From positions 120,001 through 184,000 of the forward strand of contig NZ_JAMLIW010000003.1 of assembly GCF_023953935.1 (NCBI RefSeq): a DNA stretch of 64,000 nt, read 5' to 3'. The DNA comes from Thermomonas sp. GTDB taxonomy: Bacteria > Pseudomonadota > Gammaproteobacteria > Xanthomonadales > Xanthomonadaceae. A program made the translations under genes and the position numbers. Within the stretch, counting starts at the first letter, position 1. The number at the start of each line of letters is the position of its first letter. The notes under the pieces are model-generated. The model did not search any database and was not told the origin of the DNA. It saw nothing but the letters and a program-made list of their open reading frames with translations. Below, piece after piece: positions 10,553 through 20,053 of this stretch.

Positions 10553-11362
10553 TCAGTGCGTTGGCTGCACGCTCCAATGGACGCCGTCGCGTCGGGCACG
10601 GAAGCCCTGCGCGGCGGCGGCGCCGATTTTCAGCTGGACTTCGCCCTCGCCGCTGCCGTCGGTCAGGTAGTTGTCGATTTCGACCCGCAGCGCGTTCGGG
10701 TCGCTGCAGGCAGAGGCGGGTTGGACGGTGACGCCGGCTGCAGCGGCCTGCGACACGATCTCCGGCGCCGGATCGCGGCCGTCAACCCGCACGCAGCTGG
10801 TCCTGGCGCCCTGGCTGGCGGCCACGGTTGCAATCAGTTTGACGGCCAGCGCCTTGGGCACGTCCAGGCGGAAAATTGCAGTTTCGGTGATGGCCTCCGG
10901 AACGACCGGCGGCGGTGCGGCGTGCGCTCGGGCCGCCGTCGGCGCGGCGCTTGAGGCAGGCCGGTGGCGCGGCAGGAACACGATCAGCGCGATCACGATG
11001 GCGATCATCGCCAGCACACCAATCCGCCAGCGCTTGCGTGCCGGTGAATTGGCGCCCGATCCCGGAGCGAACTCGAAGCGGGTGTTCGACAATGCATCGG
11101 CATTGCCGTCGCGGGTGGATTCCAGCAAGCCCAGGTCGCGCAGGAGCTGGCGTGCGCGCGGCTGGTCGTCGGCGTTGATGATCCACAGCGTCGGCAGCGC
11201 GTCCGGATCACGGGCCTTGCGCAGGTCGTAGCTGAAATTGCCGCGTCGGTGCCCGCGCCAGGAGCGGCCATTGCTGATCTTGACCTCGATGCCTTGCTTG
11301 CGCAGCAGGTCGGCGGCGGCTTCCACGTTTTCCAGCCGCTGGCTGCGGAACACCTGCCTCAC
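10553..11362 (-). CDS. Membrane protein with N-terminal DUF2007-like domain
   Basis: 269 residues starting at a GTG that overlaps the tesB stop (GTGA, 11359-11362), so translation is probably coupled. Residues 1-80 look like a DUF2007-type domain: VFRSQRLENVEAAADLLRKQGI, then LWIINADDQPRARQLLRDLGL. A single membrane helix follows at about 112-132, then a periplasmic part rich in Ala/Pro with a paired-Cys region (SCVRVDG, SACSDP). Family function is not known to me; homologues are, I believe, often labelled pathogenicity-like in xanthomonads, which is a name rather than evidence. Confidence 0.75.
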   Translation of the reverse strand: MRQVFRSQRLENVEAAADLLRKQGIEVKISNGRSWRGHRRGNFSYDLRKARDPDALPTLWIINADDQPRARQLLRDLGLLESTRDGNADALSNTRFEFAPGSGANSPARKRWRIGVLAMIAIVIALIVFLPRHRPASSAAPTAARAHAAPPPVVPEAITETAIFRLDVPKALAVKLIATVAASQGARTSCVRVDGRDPAPEIVSQAAAAGVTVQPASACSDPNALRVEIDNYLTDGSGEGEVQLKIGAAAAQGFRARRDGVHWSVQPTH

Positions 11363-12234
11363 GGTGGCGTCCGGTCGGGCAGCACCCGGATCAGCCCTTC
11401 CTGCGCGCTGCTGGCGATCAGCCGGCCGCTGCGGTCGAAGATCTGCCCGCGCGCCAGGCCGCGGGCGTCCTGCGCGCTGGGGCTGTCGATTGAATACAGC
11501 AACCAGTCGTCGGCGCGGAACGCACGATGGAACCACAGTGCGTGGTCGAGCGAAGCCATCAGCACGTTCGGCTGGTAGTAGCTGATGCCGTGCGGGAAGG
11601 TGGCGGTGCCGAGCAGGTGGAAATCGCTGGCGTAGGCGAGCAGGGCGCGGTGCAGCTCAGGTGCGTCCCCGACCTTTGCGCTGAGCCGGAACCAGACCTG
11701 CTGAAAGGGCGGCCGCTTGGGCGGGTTGAGTTCATCGCGCGGATAGACGTGGCGAAATTCGAACGGGCCATGCCGGTCCAGCCAGCGCTGCACCTTGATC
11801 GGCAACAGCGCGAGTTTTTCCGGCGGCACCGCCGGCGACGGCTCCAAATCCTCGGGCTTGGGCACTTCCGGCATCGACAGCTGGTGTTCGGCGCCGTCTT
11901 CGTGCTCCTGGAACGACGCCGCGCAGAAGAAGATCACCTGGCCGTGCTGGATCGCCGTGACCCGGCGCACCGAGAAGCTGCCGCCGTCGCGAGTGCGGTC
12001 GACGCGATAGACGATCGGCGCTTCGATATTGCCCGCACGCAGGAAATAGGCGTGCAGCGAATGCGCCGCGCGCGGCTGCGCCAAGGTGGCTTGCGCCGCC
12101 GACAGTGCCTGTCCCAATACCTGTCCGCCGAACACGTATTTGGTGCCGATGTCGCGACTCTGGCCGCGGAACAGGTCGTCTTCCAGCCGCTCCAGCGACA
12201 GCAGTTCGATCAGTTCGGAGACGGGGGAGACCAT
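11359..12234 (-). CDS. tesB: Acyl-CoA thioesterase II
   Basis: 291 residues, a double hot-dog thioesterase that hydrolyses medium and long acyl-CoAs in the cytosol. Typical segments are FRGQSRDIGTKYVFGGQVLGQAL, HSLHAYFLRAGN, RTRDGGSFSVRRVTAIQHG and, in the second half, SLDHALWFHRAFRADDWLLY with the catalytic Asp-Gln-Thr type region. The start is placed at ATG 12234 before VSELIELLSLE. The frame extends to 12327, but that part runs into a dispersed repeat and looks untranslated. It is followed directly by the coupled DUF2007-like gene. Confidence 0.93.
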   Translation of the reverse strand: MVSPVSELIELLSLERLEDDLFRGQSRDIGTKYVFGGQVLGQALSAAQATLAQPRAAHSLHAYFLRAGNIEAPIVYRVDRTRDGGSFSVRRVTAIQHGQVIFFCAASFQEHEDGAEHQLSMPEVPKPEDLEPSPAVPPEKLALLPIKVQRWLDRHGPFEFRHVYPRDELNPPKRPPFQQVWFRLSAKVGDAPELHRALLAYASDFHLLGTATFPHGISYYQPNVLMASLDHALWFHRAFRADDWLLYSIDSPSAQDARGLARGQIFDRSGRLIASSAQEGLIRVLPDRTPP

Positions 12235-12300
12235 CGGCGAATTATACCGGGGGTGCCGAGGGTGGGCGGTTTTGCGGGATGGCGTGGCGGGATGTGGACT

Positions 12301-12454
12301 CCGTTCATGGTTCGACAGGCTCACCACGAACGGAGTGTTGGCTCACCACGAACGGAGTGTTGGCTCACCACGAACGGGGTTGGGGGGCATCGACGAGGTC
12401 TTCACGAAGTGCCATCACCGTTCGCCCTGAGCCTGTCGAAGGGTGAACGGTGGT
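12301..12454. repeat. REP-like repeat cluster with a 22-bp tandem repeat
   Basis: A stretch starting with GTTCGACAGGCTCACCACG is followed by three units of 22 bp beginning GGCTCACCACGAACGG (12318-12339, 12340-12361, 12362-12381; the last is shortened). Then comes an inverted repeat CCGTTCGCCCT...AGGGTGAACGG (12418-12450). A related copy lies at the sufD/sufS junction. The 264 bp between tesB and the amidase holds nothing else that I can support. Confidence 0.85.
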
Positions 12455-12497
12455 CGGCAAGGCCAGTCAGGCTGCGATCCTGGATTCCTGATCCGGA

Positions 12498-13055
12498 TCA
12501 AGCCGTTCGCGGCAGCGGAACCGATTGCAGCACCACCTCCCACGGAAAACATGAACCAGGGTCGCGCTTGCGGGGAACGCGCTGGGTCGGGTCGTCGCTG
12601 GCCGGGACTTCGGTCGTATCGAGATCCTCGTGGCCGGCGATCTGGATCAGCGAGGGGATGCGCGCGTGCAAGGTGTTGACCAGTGCGACCAGCGCCGCGA
12701 TCTGCGCCTCCGGATAGGCCTCGTCCATTGCCTGATGGCGCGAGTCCAGCCAATCCGGATAGCGCCCGGTATTGACCAGTTCGATACCGATACTGCGGGC
12801 GTTCCAGCCGTGGACGTGATGGGCGATGCGCTCGGTCGGGACGTATTCCTCGATGCGGCCATCCCGGTCGATGTAGTAGTGGCCGCTGTTGCCGGTGCCG
12901 GAGGGGTACAGCAAGCGCTCGCCGAACGCCCGCGCGGTGGCCAGATCCGGCAGCTCGGTGCAGTGGATCACCACGGTGTCGATCTGCGCCGTTGCGCGCC
13001 GTTCGAGCGCACCGACGTAGGGCAGGGGATGACGATGGATGGCAGGCGAAGGCAC
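12498..13055 (-). CDS. N-acetylmuramoyl-L-alanine amidase (AmpD-like, Amidase_2)
   Basis: 185 residues with the Amidase_2 zinc-amidase fold, which cleaves the lactyl bond between MurNAc and the stem peptide. Conserved segments are VVIHCTELPDL (first His ligand at 31), GHYYIDRDGRIEEYV, HHVHGWNARSIGIELVN and IAGHEDL (second ligand). No signal peptide is visible, which suggests a cytosolic AmpD-like recycling role, but AmpD's usual C-terminal motif is not clear. It starts 22 bp from the divergent esterase gene at 13078. Confidence 0.85.
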   Translation of the reverse strand: MPSPAIHRHPLPYVGALERRATAQIDTVVIHCTELPDLATARAFGERLLYPSGTGNSGHYYIDRDGRIEEYVPTERIAHHVHGWNARSIGIELVNTGRYPDWLDSRHQAMDEAYPEAQIAALVALVNTLHARIPSLIQIAGHEDLDTTEVPASDDPTQRVPRKRDPGSCFPWEVVLQSVPLPRTA

Positions 13056-13077
13056 GCGCCGATGCTAGCATCCGCGC

Positions 13078-13614
13078 ATGAAAGGACACTGCATTCTCTC
13101 CCACGGCTTCGAAAGCGGTCCCGGCGCCAGCAAGGTGACGGCGCTGGCCGAAGTCGCCGAGCGCATGGGCTACAGCCACGAGCGCCCCGATTACACCGAT
13201 CTGGATGGCCGGCAGGAAGTGACCCCGCTTGGCGACGTGCCGGCGCGGATCGCGCGTTTGCTGACATTGGTCGATGCCGCCGCCCGGCGCGGTCCGGTGG
13301 TGCTGGCGGGCTCCAGCCTTGGCGCTTACATCAGCGGCTTCGTGTCGCTGCAGGTGCCGGTGGCCGGGCTGTATTTCATGGCGCCGCCGGTGGTCATGGC
13401 CGGCGCGCTGCCGATGCCCGCTGCCGATGTGCCGACCGCGATCATCCACGGCTGGCACGACGAGCTGATCCCCGCCGCGCAGGTGGTGGCCTGGGCCGGC
13501 TCGCGCGCCGCGCGTTTGTTGCTGGTGAACGACAGCCATCGCTTGAGCGATCACGTGCAGGCCAGTGCCGAGGCGTTCGCCGCGCTGCTGGCTGCGCTCG
13601 TCATGCCCGCGTAG
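13078..13614 (+). CDS. Small alpha/beta hydrolase (YqiA-like esterase)
   Basis: 178 residues. It has the short YqiA/UPF0227-like alpha/beta hydrolase layout: LSHGFESGPGASK at the N-terminus, nucleophile elbow AGSSLGAY (Ser80), acid in IIHGWHDELIP and catalytic His in VNDSHRLSDH. It is probably a cytosolic esterase of unknown substrate. The final codons (MPA, then stop) come from a REP-like hairpin that starts at about 13602, so the C-terminus has been set by a repeat insertion. Confidence 0.85.
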   Translation: MKGHCILSHGFESGPGASKVTALAEVAERMGYSHERPDYTDLDGRQEVTPLGDVPARIARLLTLVDAAARRGPVVLAGSSLGAYISGFVSLQVPVAGLYFMAPPVVMAGALPMPAADVPTAIIHGWHDELIPAAQVVAWAGSRAARLLLVNDSHRLSDHVQASAEAFAALLAALVMPA

Positions 13615-13690
13615 GCGGGCATCCATGGACGGTGAGGCGGCAGGTCGTCATTGCTTCCCTTGCGCGTCAGTCCCGCTTCCGCGGGAATGA
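13602..13690. repeat. REP-like hairpin pair (GCCCGC/TCCCGC type)
   Basis: Two palindromes separated by about 48 bp: ATGCCCGCGTAGGCGGGCAT (13603-13622) and TCCCGCTTCCGCGGGA (13671-13686). This is the common proteobacterial CATTCCCGCG-type extragenic repeat. The first hairpin overlaps the end of the esterase gene and supplies its stop codon. Confidence 0.85.
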
Positions 13691-13720
13691 CGACACATAC
13701 CCAAGAGTGTCGGAGTTCAT

Positions 13721-15850
13721 TTGAAATTTTTCGCCTCCTGCGGCAAGGGCCTGGAATACCTGCTGGCCGATGAATTGCAGGCGCTGGGCTGTGCCCGTGC
13801 CACCGCGACCATGGCGGGTGCCAATGTCGAAGGCACGCTGGAAGACGCGCAGCGCGCGGTGCTGTGGTCGCAGCTGGCCAGCCGCGTGCTGTGGCCGATC
13901 GCCGAGTTCGACTGCGCCGACGAGCATGCGCTGTACGCCGGTGCCTGCGCGGTGGACTGGGCGCAGCATATCGGCCCGATGCACAGCATCGCGATCGATG
14001 CGCATGTCTCCGGCGCGGCGATCACCCATGCGCGCTACGCCGCGCAGCGGGTCAAGGACGCCATCGTCGATGTCCTGCGTCAGCAGACCGGACAGCGCCC
14101 CGACGTGGACGTGGAAGCCCCCGATGTGCGCATCAGCCTGGTCCTCCGCAAGGGCCGCGCGATCCTCTCGATCGACCTGTCCGGCGGCCCGATGCACCGG
14201 CGCGGCTGGCGCAAGGTGCAAGGCGTGGCGCCGCTGAAGGAGACCGTGGCCGCGGCGGTGCTGCTGCGCGGCGGCTGGCCCAAGGCCTATGCCGAAGGTG
14301 GCGACCTGCTGGACCCGATGTGCGGCAGCGGCACCCTGTTGATCGAGGGTGCGCTGATGGCCGCGGATGTCGCGCCCGGCCTGCGTCGCCACGACGGCTT
14401 GCCGCCGACGCGCTGGCTGGGCTTCGACCAGACACAGTGGCAGGCCTTGTGCGAAGACGCGACGGCGCGGGCCCAGCGCGGACTGGCCGCGCTGCGGCCC
14501 TGCATCCACGGCAGCGATCTCGATCCGCACGCGATCCGCGCTGCTAGGGAGAACGCGGAGCTCGCCGGAGTGCGGGAAGCGATCGACTTCAGTGTGCGCG
14601 ATATCACCGATCTTCCGCAGCAGGCCAACGCGAAGGGCGTGGTGGTGTGCAACCCGCCGTATGACGCACGGCTGGCCGCCGATCCGGCCCTGTACCGCGC
14701 CTTGGGCGATGCGCTCAAGCACGCCGCGCCGCAATGGCGGGCTGCGCTGCTGTGCGGTGATGCCGAGCTGGCCCACGCCACCGGCCTGCGGGCGAAGAAG
14801 AGCTACCAGCTCTTCAACGGGGCGATCGAATGCAGCCTGATTGCGGTCGACCCGATCGCGCCAGCGCAGCGTGAGGGAACGGACAAACGCGCGCTGCCGG
14901 AGGGCGCGCAGATGGTCGCCAACCGGATTCGCAAGAACCTCGACAAACTGGCGCGCTGGCGGCAGCAGGAGCAGGTGACCTGCTTTCGCGCCTACGATGC
15001 CGACATTCCCGAATACGCCTGCGCGGTGGATGTGTACACCACGCTGGCGGGCGAAACCTGGCTGCACGTGCAGGAATACGCCGCACCCACCGAAATTCCC
15101 GAGGCCACCACCCGCAAGCGCCTCAATGACTTGCTGATCGGCGTGCGCGCAGTGTTCGGCCTGCCGCGCGAGCGGGTGGCGGTGAAAACCCGCAGCACCG
15201 GCAAGGGCGGCAGCAAGTACGGCCGTTTCGACCATCGCGGCGAATTCCTCACGGTCGAGGAAGGCGCCGCGAAGCTGCGCGTCAACCTGTTCGATTACCT
15301 CGACACCGGGCTGTTCCTCGACCACCGCCCGCTGCGCGCACGGATGGCGCTGGAGGCGCGCGGCAAGCGTTTTCTCAACCTGTTCTGCTACACCGGCGCG
15401 GCCAGCGTGCAGGCGGCGGTGCAGGGCGCTTTGCTGACCACCAGCGTCGATCTGTCCGCGACCTATCTGGAATGGCTGGCCGACAACCTGCGCGAGAATT
15501 CGATTGGCGGCACCCGCCATCGGATCGCCCAGGCCGACGCGCTGCGCTGGCTGGAAGCCGACCGCGGCGAATACGACGTGATCTTCTGCGACCCGCCGAC
15601 CTTCTCCAATTCCAAGCGCGCCGCCGATTTCGACGTGCAGCGTGACCATGTGCGCCTGTTGCGCGCGGCGGTGGCGCGGCTGGCGCAGGATGGCGTGCTG
15701 TATTTCTCCAACAACTTCCGCCGCTTCAAGCTTGACGAAGCCGCGCTCGCCGAATTTGCTCAGGTCGAAGAGATCAGCGCGGCCACCCTTCCGCCGGATT
15801 TTTCCCGCAATGCGCGGATCCATCGGGCGTGGCGGATTTCCGCGCGCTGA
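13721..15850 (+). CDS. rlmL: Bifunctional 23S rRNA methyltransferase RlmKL
   Basis: 709 residues, the length of the fused RlmL-RlmK enzyme that makes m2G2445 and m7G2069 in 23S rRNA. Order: N-terminal THUMP domain (about 45-155); the RlmL methyltransferase with [16 protein letters not shown] (near 196) and VVCNPPYD (near 310); then the RlmK methyltransferase with [16 protein letters not shown] (near 551) and [12 protein letters not shown] (near 623). Translation begins at a TTG (13721) after CGGAG; no ATG or GTG fits the conserved N-terminus [13 protein letters not shown] very long reading frame on the opposite strand is a high-GC shadow. Confidence 0.95.
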   Translation: MKFFASCGKGLEYLLADELQALGCARATATMAGANVEGTLEDAQRAVLWSQLASRVLWPIAEFDCADEHALYAGACAVDWAQHIGPMHSIAIDAHVSGAAITHARYAAQRVKDAIVDVLRQQTGQRPDVDVEAPDVRISLVLRKGRAILSIDLSGGPMHRRGWRKVQGVAPLKETVAAAVLLRGGWPKAYAEGGDLLDPMCGSGTLLIEGALMAADVAPGLRRHDGLPPTRWLGFDQTQWQALCEDATARAQRGLAALRPCIHGSDLDPHAIRAARENAELAGVREAIDFSVRDITDLPQQANAKGVVVCNPPYDARLAADPALYRALGDALKHAAPQWRAALLCGDAELAHATGLRAKKSYQLFNGAIECSLIAVDPIAPAQREGTDKRALPEGAQMVANRIRKNLDKLARWRQQEQVTCFRAYDADIPEYACAVDVYTTLAGETWLHVQEYAAPTEIPEATTRKRLNDLLIGVRAVFGLPRERVAVKTRSTGKGGSKYGRFDHRGEFLTVEEGAAKLRVNLFDYLDTGLFLDHRPLRARMALEARGKRFLNLFCYTGAASVQAAVQGALLTTSVDLSATYLEWLADNLRENSIGGTRHRIAQADALRWLEADRGEYDVIFCDPPTFSNSKRAADFDVQRDHVRLLRAAVARLAQDGVLYFSNNFRRFKLDEAALAEFAQVEEISAATLPPDFSRNARIHRAWRISAR

Positions 15851-15925
15851 CCGCGGACGGGCGGCGGAACGCGGCCGGGATTTTTTGCAATACTGGCCCT
15901 TGCGAACTTGCCTCGGAGTGTTGCC

Positions 15926-17854
15926 ATGCGTGCGCGATCGCGTATCGGAAATTGCCTGCTCGCTGCCGGGCTGTGGGCGGGCCTCGGCCCGGCGGGCGCG
16001 GCCCAGCCGCCCGCTGCGGGCGCGCACCTGGAAACCTTCCGCTCGCAGCGCCAGCTCGACAAGCTGGTGGACGCATGGAGCCGCTTGCTTGCCCAGCGGG
16101 GCGTGGTGGCCATGAGCGCGGCGGCGATTCCTGCACCGCCGATGGCCGCCCCGGCCCCGCCAGAGAGCGCGGGAGCGGTGAATCCCATCGATGTCTCGGG
16201 TGCAGCCGCCAATGGCAACGATTCCATCACCAACAACCAGGTCCAGGGCGTGGACGAGGGCGATATCGTCAAGCGCCGCGGCGATTTCCTGATCATCCTG
16301 CGGCGCGGACGGCTGTTCTCGGTCCGAATCGGAGGGGATGCCCTGCAGCCGGTCTCGCGTGTGGACGCGTATGCGCCGGGCTCCGATCCCCGCGGCACCT
16401 GGTACGACGAAATGCTGGTCAACAACGACACCGTGGTGGTGATCGGCTACAGCTACCAACGCCAGGCAACCGAGCTGGGGCTGTTCTCGCTGGCAGCGGA
16501 CGGAACCTTGCACTACCGCGATACCTATTATCTGCGCAGCAACGACTACTACGATTCGCGCAACTACGCCAGCCGCCTGATCGGCAACACGCTGGTGTTC
16601 TACACGCCGCTGTACCTGGGCGGCATGCGCGAGGACAGGCTGATCTACCCGGGCCTGGCCGCGCGGCCGCAGGGGGATGCCGAGCCGGTATTCCGGCGCC
16701 TGCTGCCGGCAACCGCGATCTATCGCGCCGACGAGGGCATCGATCCGCTGACCGACGGCGTTGCGCTGCACACCGTGACCCGCTGCGAGCTGACGGGCGC
16801 GGCCCCGCGCTGCACCTCCACCGGCGTGCTGGGGCCGCGCGGGCGGACCTTCCACGTTTCGCGCGATGCCGTGTATGTGTGGATCGCCGCAGGCGGCAAA
16901 CGGCAGATCGGGCGGGTGCTGCGCATGCCGCTCGACGGCGGCGCGGTTTCCGCGCTGCAGGTCCACGGCGCGCCGATCGACCAGCTCTCGTTCCACGAGG
17001 ATGCGGGCGGCCACCTGAACGTGCTGGTGCAATCGGAAGGGCGCGGGCAGGGCATGTGGCGCAGCGAATGGGGCGCGGGCCAGCTCGCGCTGTTGCGCAC
17101 GCCGCTGAGCGCGTTCGGCACCCTGCAGGCAACCACCCCCGACGGTGCCTATCGCTTCCTGCCGCCGATCGCGGCGGGCAATCGGCAAAATCGCTTCGTC
17201 GGCGACTGGCTGCTGTACGGCGTTGCGCCCTATGGCTGGATGCGTCAGGCCGCGGGCACGCCGGATCCGGAGCCGGAACCGGCCTATGCCGTGCACTACG
17301 CGCAGCCGAACGACCCGATTCGCCCGCTGGCGCTGGGGCATTGGGTGCAGCGCATCGAGGCGATGGGGCAGGACGCGGTGGCGGTGGGGCCACTGAAGGA
17401 CGATCTGGTGTTCAGCACGATTGCGCTCGGATCCGATGCGGCCGCGCCGCACGGGCGCTTCGTGGCCGGTTCGTCGCGGCAGTCCGAGAGCCGCACCCAC
17501 GGGTTTTTCTACCGGCGTGACGATGCCACGCACGGCGTGATCGGGCTGCCGGTTCTGCGCGAGACACCGCCGGAACCGCGGGAGGCCGGCGCCAGTCCAT
17601 CCAGCGCCACGGTGCTGTATCTGCGCAACGCGGCACTGGACCTGAGCCGGCTGGGCGAACTGGCGGCCAGCCCGTTTCGCAGCGTCGATGACGGCTGCAA
17701 GGCCAGCTGCGTGGACTGGTACGGCAATGCGCGGCCGATCTTCATCGGCCCGCGGGTGTTTGCGCTGCTGGGCTATGAGCTGGTGGAAGGCCGGCTTGCA
17801 GACGGGAACATCAGCGAGCGGCGGCGGGTGAACTTCACACCATCAATGAAGTAG
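15926..17854 (+). CDS. Exported beta-propeller domain protein
   Basis: 642 residues. It has a signal peptide (cleavage near GPAGAA, residue 27), a short Ala/Pro linker, and a long domain of the secreted beta-propeller family often annotated from PF09826. Typical are NNQVQGVDEGDIVKRRGDFL (near 103-122), RLFSVRIGG, DEMLVNNDTVVVIGYSY and the Cys-containing C-terminal segment DDGCKASCVDWYGNARPIF. The family is extracytoplasmic and of unknown biochemical role. ATG at 15926 is preceded by CGGAG; a TTG six codons earlier was rejected. It may be co-transcribed with the gene 5 nt downstream. Confidence 0.85.
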   Translation: MRARSRIGNCLLAAGLWAGLGPAGAAQPPAAGAHLETFRSQRQLDKLVDAWSRLLAQRGVVAMSAAAIPAPPMAAPAPPESAGAVNPIDVSGAAANGNDSITNNQVQGVDEGDIVKRRGDFLIILRRGRLFSVRIGGDALQPVSRVDAYAPGSDPRGTWYDEMLVNNDTVVVIGYSYQRQATELGLFSLAADGTLHYRDTYYLRSNDYYDSRNYASRLIGNTLVFYTPLYLGGMREDRLIYPGLAARPQGDAEPVFRRLLPATAIYRADEGIDPLTDGVALHTVTRCELTGAAPRCTSTGVLGPRGRTFHVSRDAVYVWIAAGGKRQIGRVLRMPLDGGAVSALQVHGAPIDQLSFHEDAGGHLNVLVQSEGRGQGMWRSEWGAGQLALLRTPLSAFGTLQATTPDGAYRFLPPIAAGNRQNRFVGDWLLYGVAPYGWMRQAAGTPDPEPEPAYAVHYAQPNDPIRPLALGHWVQRIEAMGQDAVAVGPLKDDLVFSTIALGSDAAAPHGRFVAGSSRQSESRTHGFFYRRDDATHGVIGLPVLRETPPEPREAGASPSSATVLYLRNAALDLSRLGELAASPFRSVDDGCKASCVDWYGNARPIFIGPRVFALLGYELVEGRLADGNISERRRVNFTPSMK

Positions 17855-17859
17855 CGGCG

Positions 17860-18660
17860 ATGGATCCGGGTGTGGGGATTTCGGACGCCATCGCGGGGCG
17901 CGTGCTCAGGCAGGCTGCGCGCGTTCTCCTGCACCCATGCCAACGCATCGACACCCCAGCGGACCGGCTCGGCGCGGACCAGCCCGACCGGCCCTCGCTG
18001 TTTCAGAAGCTCGACCGATTGGGAATAGCGGCGGATGGCGGTGAATTCGTCATTCACGCGTCTCCGGTGCGGATTCGAAGTGCCATTCAGCCGCGAACGG
18101 GCAACGACCAGGGGCCCGGTCTGGTCTTTGCGTCGGACAACGTCGTATTCGCGTTGCTGCATGCGCTGCAAAAGCTCTGGCGGACCGATCCGGATGCCTC
18201 CTTGCGTGGCATTGCCGGTCATTCCCGCGTGCATGGAGGCCTGTACCGCTGCCTGCATCCGTTTTCCGGCGCCGCCGCGTATGGGTTCGTCAGCCTCCAT
18301 GAGGCGCTTGAGCGGGTGGTGGATCCCGATCGCCGGGTGTATCTGCACCTGTGCCGGCGGCAGGGGTTCCGGCTGCGCCGCCAAGGCGCCGTGACCCGGC
18401 TTGCGCGGGGTTGGTTTCGCAGCACGAGCGAATGGGTGGCGGATGTCGAGGTCATGCCGGAGCACGTGATTGCAGCGAGCTTGCGGGATCTCGGGCTCCG
18501 GGTGGCCCTGCACCCGGAAGGGACGACGCACCTGCAGGCGCTGTTGCGCTATCGCTCGGCGCGCACGGCGTGTTGGAGCCGGACGTTGCGGGATTCCGGC
18601 ATGACGACTGCCGCCGGGCGTGAGTCGGGTTCGGGCATGGACTGCGCTGAACGGGGCTGA
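17860..18660 (+). CDS. Uncharacterised protein, possible ART/Tpt1-like fold
   Basis: 266 residues; I do not recognise the family. It begins 5 nt after the beta-propeller stop, and a hairpin plus T-run begins at its own stop, which argues for a real plus-strand gene rather than the long reading frame on the other strand. The middle (GGEFVIHASPVRIRSAIQPR, then GLVFASDNVVFALLHAL) resembles the H-x-S/T, then FAS...A..YA pattern at the start of some ADP-ribosyltransferase or RNA 2'-phosphotransferase-like domains. The C-terminal half has a conserved-looking VEVMPEHVIAASLRDLGLRV. The enzyme idea is inference only. Confidence 0.55.
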   Translation: MDPGVGISDAIAGRVLRQAARVLLHPCQRIDTPADRLGADQPDRPSLFQKLDRLGIAADGGEFVIHASPVRIRSAIQPRTGNDQGPGLVFASDNVVFALLHALQKLWRTDPDASLRGIAGHSRVHGGLYRCLHPFSGAAAYGFVSLHEALERVVDPDRRVYLHLCRRQGFRLRRQGAVTRLARGWFRSTSEWVADVEVMPEHVIAASLRDLGLRVALHPEGTTHLQALLRYRSARTACWSRTLRDSGMTTAAGRESGSGMDCAERG

Positions 18661-18683
18661 AAAGCCCAAGGCGGGCTTTTCCA
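18656..18683 (+). terminator. Rho-independent terminator after the 17860 gene
   Basis: Inverted repeat AAAAGCCC (18660-18667) with GGGCTTTT (18673-18680), extended by partial GCTG/CCAGC pairing. It overlaps the stop codon at 18658-18660. Confidence 0.65.
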
Positions 18684-18742
18684 GCATTGCCATGTCTGTC
18701 GCGTTGCCACTGGACGCAATACGCGTTCAGTGGACAAAGGGC

Positions 18743-19870
18743 TTACTTCTTGCGCCGTCCGAACAGGCTGCTGACGCCGCTGGCCGGGCGGGATGATGCC
18801 GGTGCTGTAGGCGCCGGGGCGGGCTGGGGGGCTTCCGCATCGGCCTTGGCGTTGACCGCGTAGCCGGTCGCCAGGTTGGCGTTGATGAAGTCCCGGACTT
18901 CCTCTTCCGGCACGCCGGCAGCTTGGGCGATGTCGGCGACGTTGGCCGCGCTTTTCATCATGATCGTGGCGATCCGGAAGTGCCGCGGGTATTCGCGTTC
19001 GATCTGCGGCCATTTGCGCAGCCGGAACGCGCCGTGGGTCGGATTGCCCGAGAGCAGCCCGCCCAGCCATTGCAGCCGTGCCACCGGCTGGGCCGGGCCG
19101 AGTTTGGCGACTTCAGCTTTCCAGTCAGCCTCATTCAGGGTTTCGGATGCGACCGCGCCGGGCTCGGCCGAAAAACAAGGGGCGGCGGACTTGAGTTCCT
19201 TGGGGCCATGCCAGAGACCGGCTTGGCTATCCAGCAAGACCGTGGTGCCATCCTTCGCCGTCACGCGCACGCGCTGCGCGCCGCGCGCGCCCAGCCAGCC
19301 GCGCAGGGTGCGTGGCGTTTGGGTGGCCGTTGGCCCGGGCTTGGTTTCCGGCACGGCGGCAACCACCGGCTCGGTGGCCACGTCCGCTGCGTTTTCGGCC
19401 TCGGCCTCGGCGGCGGGTTGCAGGTCGGGTTCGGGCGGCGTCCGGGCAGGAGGGCTGTCGGTCGTCACGGCCGCTTCGGTTGCGGCCACCGGCGCTACTT
19501 CGGCCTTGGGCCGTGGCGCTGCCGGCGGTGTGGACTTGTTGTCGACGAGGCCGGACTCATAGGCTTCTTCGCCGGCGATTTCACTCAGCAGTACGGTCAG
19601 GTCGTCGGCGCTGATCGGCTTCGGCAACCGATAGGGCGTCTTGCTGCGCTTGGCCGTGGTCAGCCCGATCACCTTGCGCCCGACCCCGTGCAGCTTCAGC
19701 CAGCTCATCGGCCCGTACAGGCTGTCCATGTCGACCACGATGTATTCGGCGCTGTCGTCGCCGGTCAGCACCCAGCGATTGCCGCAGGCGGCGTTGGCCT
19801 CCTGGAAGGCGGCATGGATCGCGGCCTCGGTGGCCCGGTCCATCCCGGTCGTGCCAAACGTCAGTGTCAT
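18743..19870 (-). CDS. Receiver-like protein with linker and C-terminal helical domain
   Basis: 375 residues. The first 110 read like a degenerate response-regulator receiver: an acidic patch with TGDDSAEYIVVDMDS, a switch-like IGLTTAKRS, and the KP motif in YRLPKPISADDLTVLL. A Pro/Ala/Glu-rich linker (about 120-205) follows. The C-terminal part ends in RKWPQIEREYPRHFRIAT...VPEEEVRDFINANLATGYA, a pattern I associate with small-GTPase-linked or pilus-control proteins of beta- and gammaproteobacteria. Function unknown. ATG at 19870 was chosen over the 20029 frame start because upstream residues look non-coding. Confidence 0.7.
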   Translation of the reverse strand: MTLTFGTTGMDRATEAAIHAAFQEANAACGNRWVLTGDDSAEYIVVDMDSLYGPMSWLKLHGVGRKVIGLTTAKRSKTPYRLPKPISADDLTVLLSEIAGEEAYESGLVDNKSTPPAAPRPKAEVAPVAATEAAVTTDSPPARTPPEPDLQPAAEAEAENAADVATEPVVAAVPETKPGPTATQTPRTLRGWLGARGAQRVRVTAKDGTTVLLDSQAGLWHGPKELKSAAPCFSAEPGAVASETLNEADWKAEVAKLGPAQPVARLQWLGGLLSGNPTHGAFRLRKWPQIEREYPRHFRIATIMMKSAANVADIAQAAGVPEEEVRDFINANLATGYAVNAKADAEAPQPAPAPTAPASSRPASGVSSLFGRRKK

Positions 19871-20053
19871 GATCGAGTTCCCCTTGTCGTAGCGGGTCGC
19901 CGGTGCCACATGGCTGCGATCGCAGACGCCCGAGCGTACGCCGATGGACGGCGACGCGAGCGTCGAATGATACCCGATCGCGGCAGCCCGGGGAACGCGC
20001 CTGCGTCGCCGGTCAGTGCTGGCGGGCACGGATCGGCTGACGCGGCGATGGTC

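Noticed and set aside
12301..12454. Three 22-bp tandem units considered as CRISPR or an iteron origin
   Set aside because: Only three adjacent units, no spacers, no replication gene; the core matches dispersed REP-like repeats.
13667..17533. A minus-strand reading frame of about 1288 codons opposite rlmKL and the propeller gene
   Set aside because: Both plus-strand genes have clear domains and signals. The antisense frame has no start context or domain and is a known effect of high GC.
17773..18693. Minus-strand frame across the 17860 gene
   Set aside because: The plus frame has tight linkage to its neighbour, a terminator at the stop, and a more protein-like sequence.
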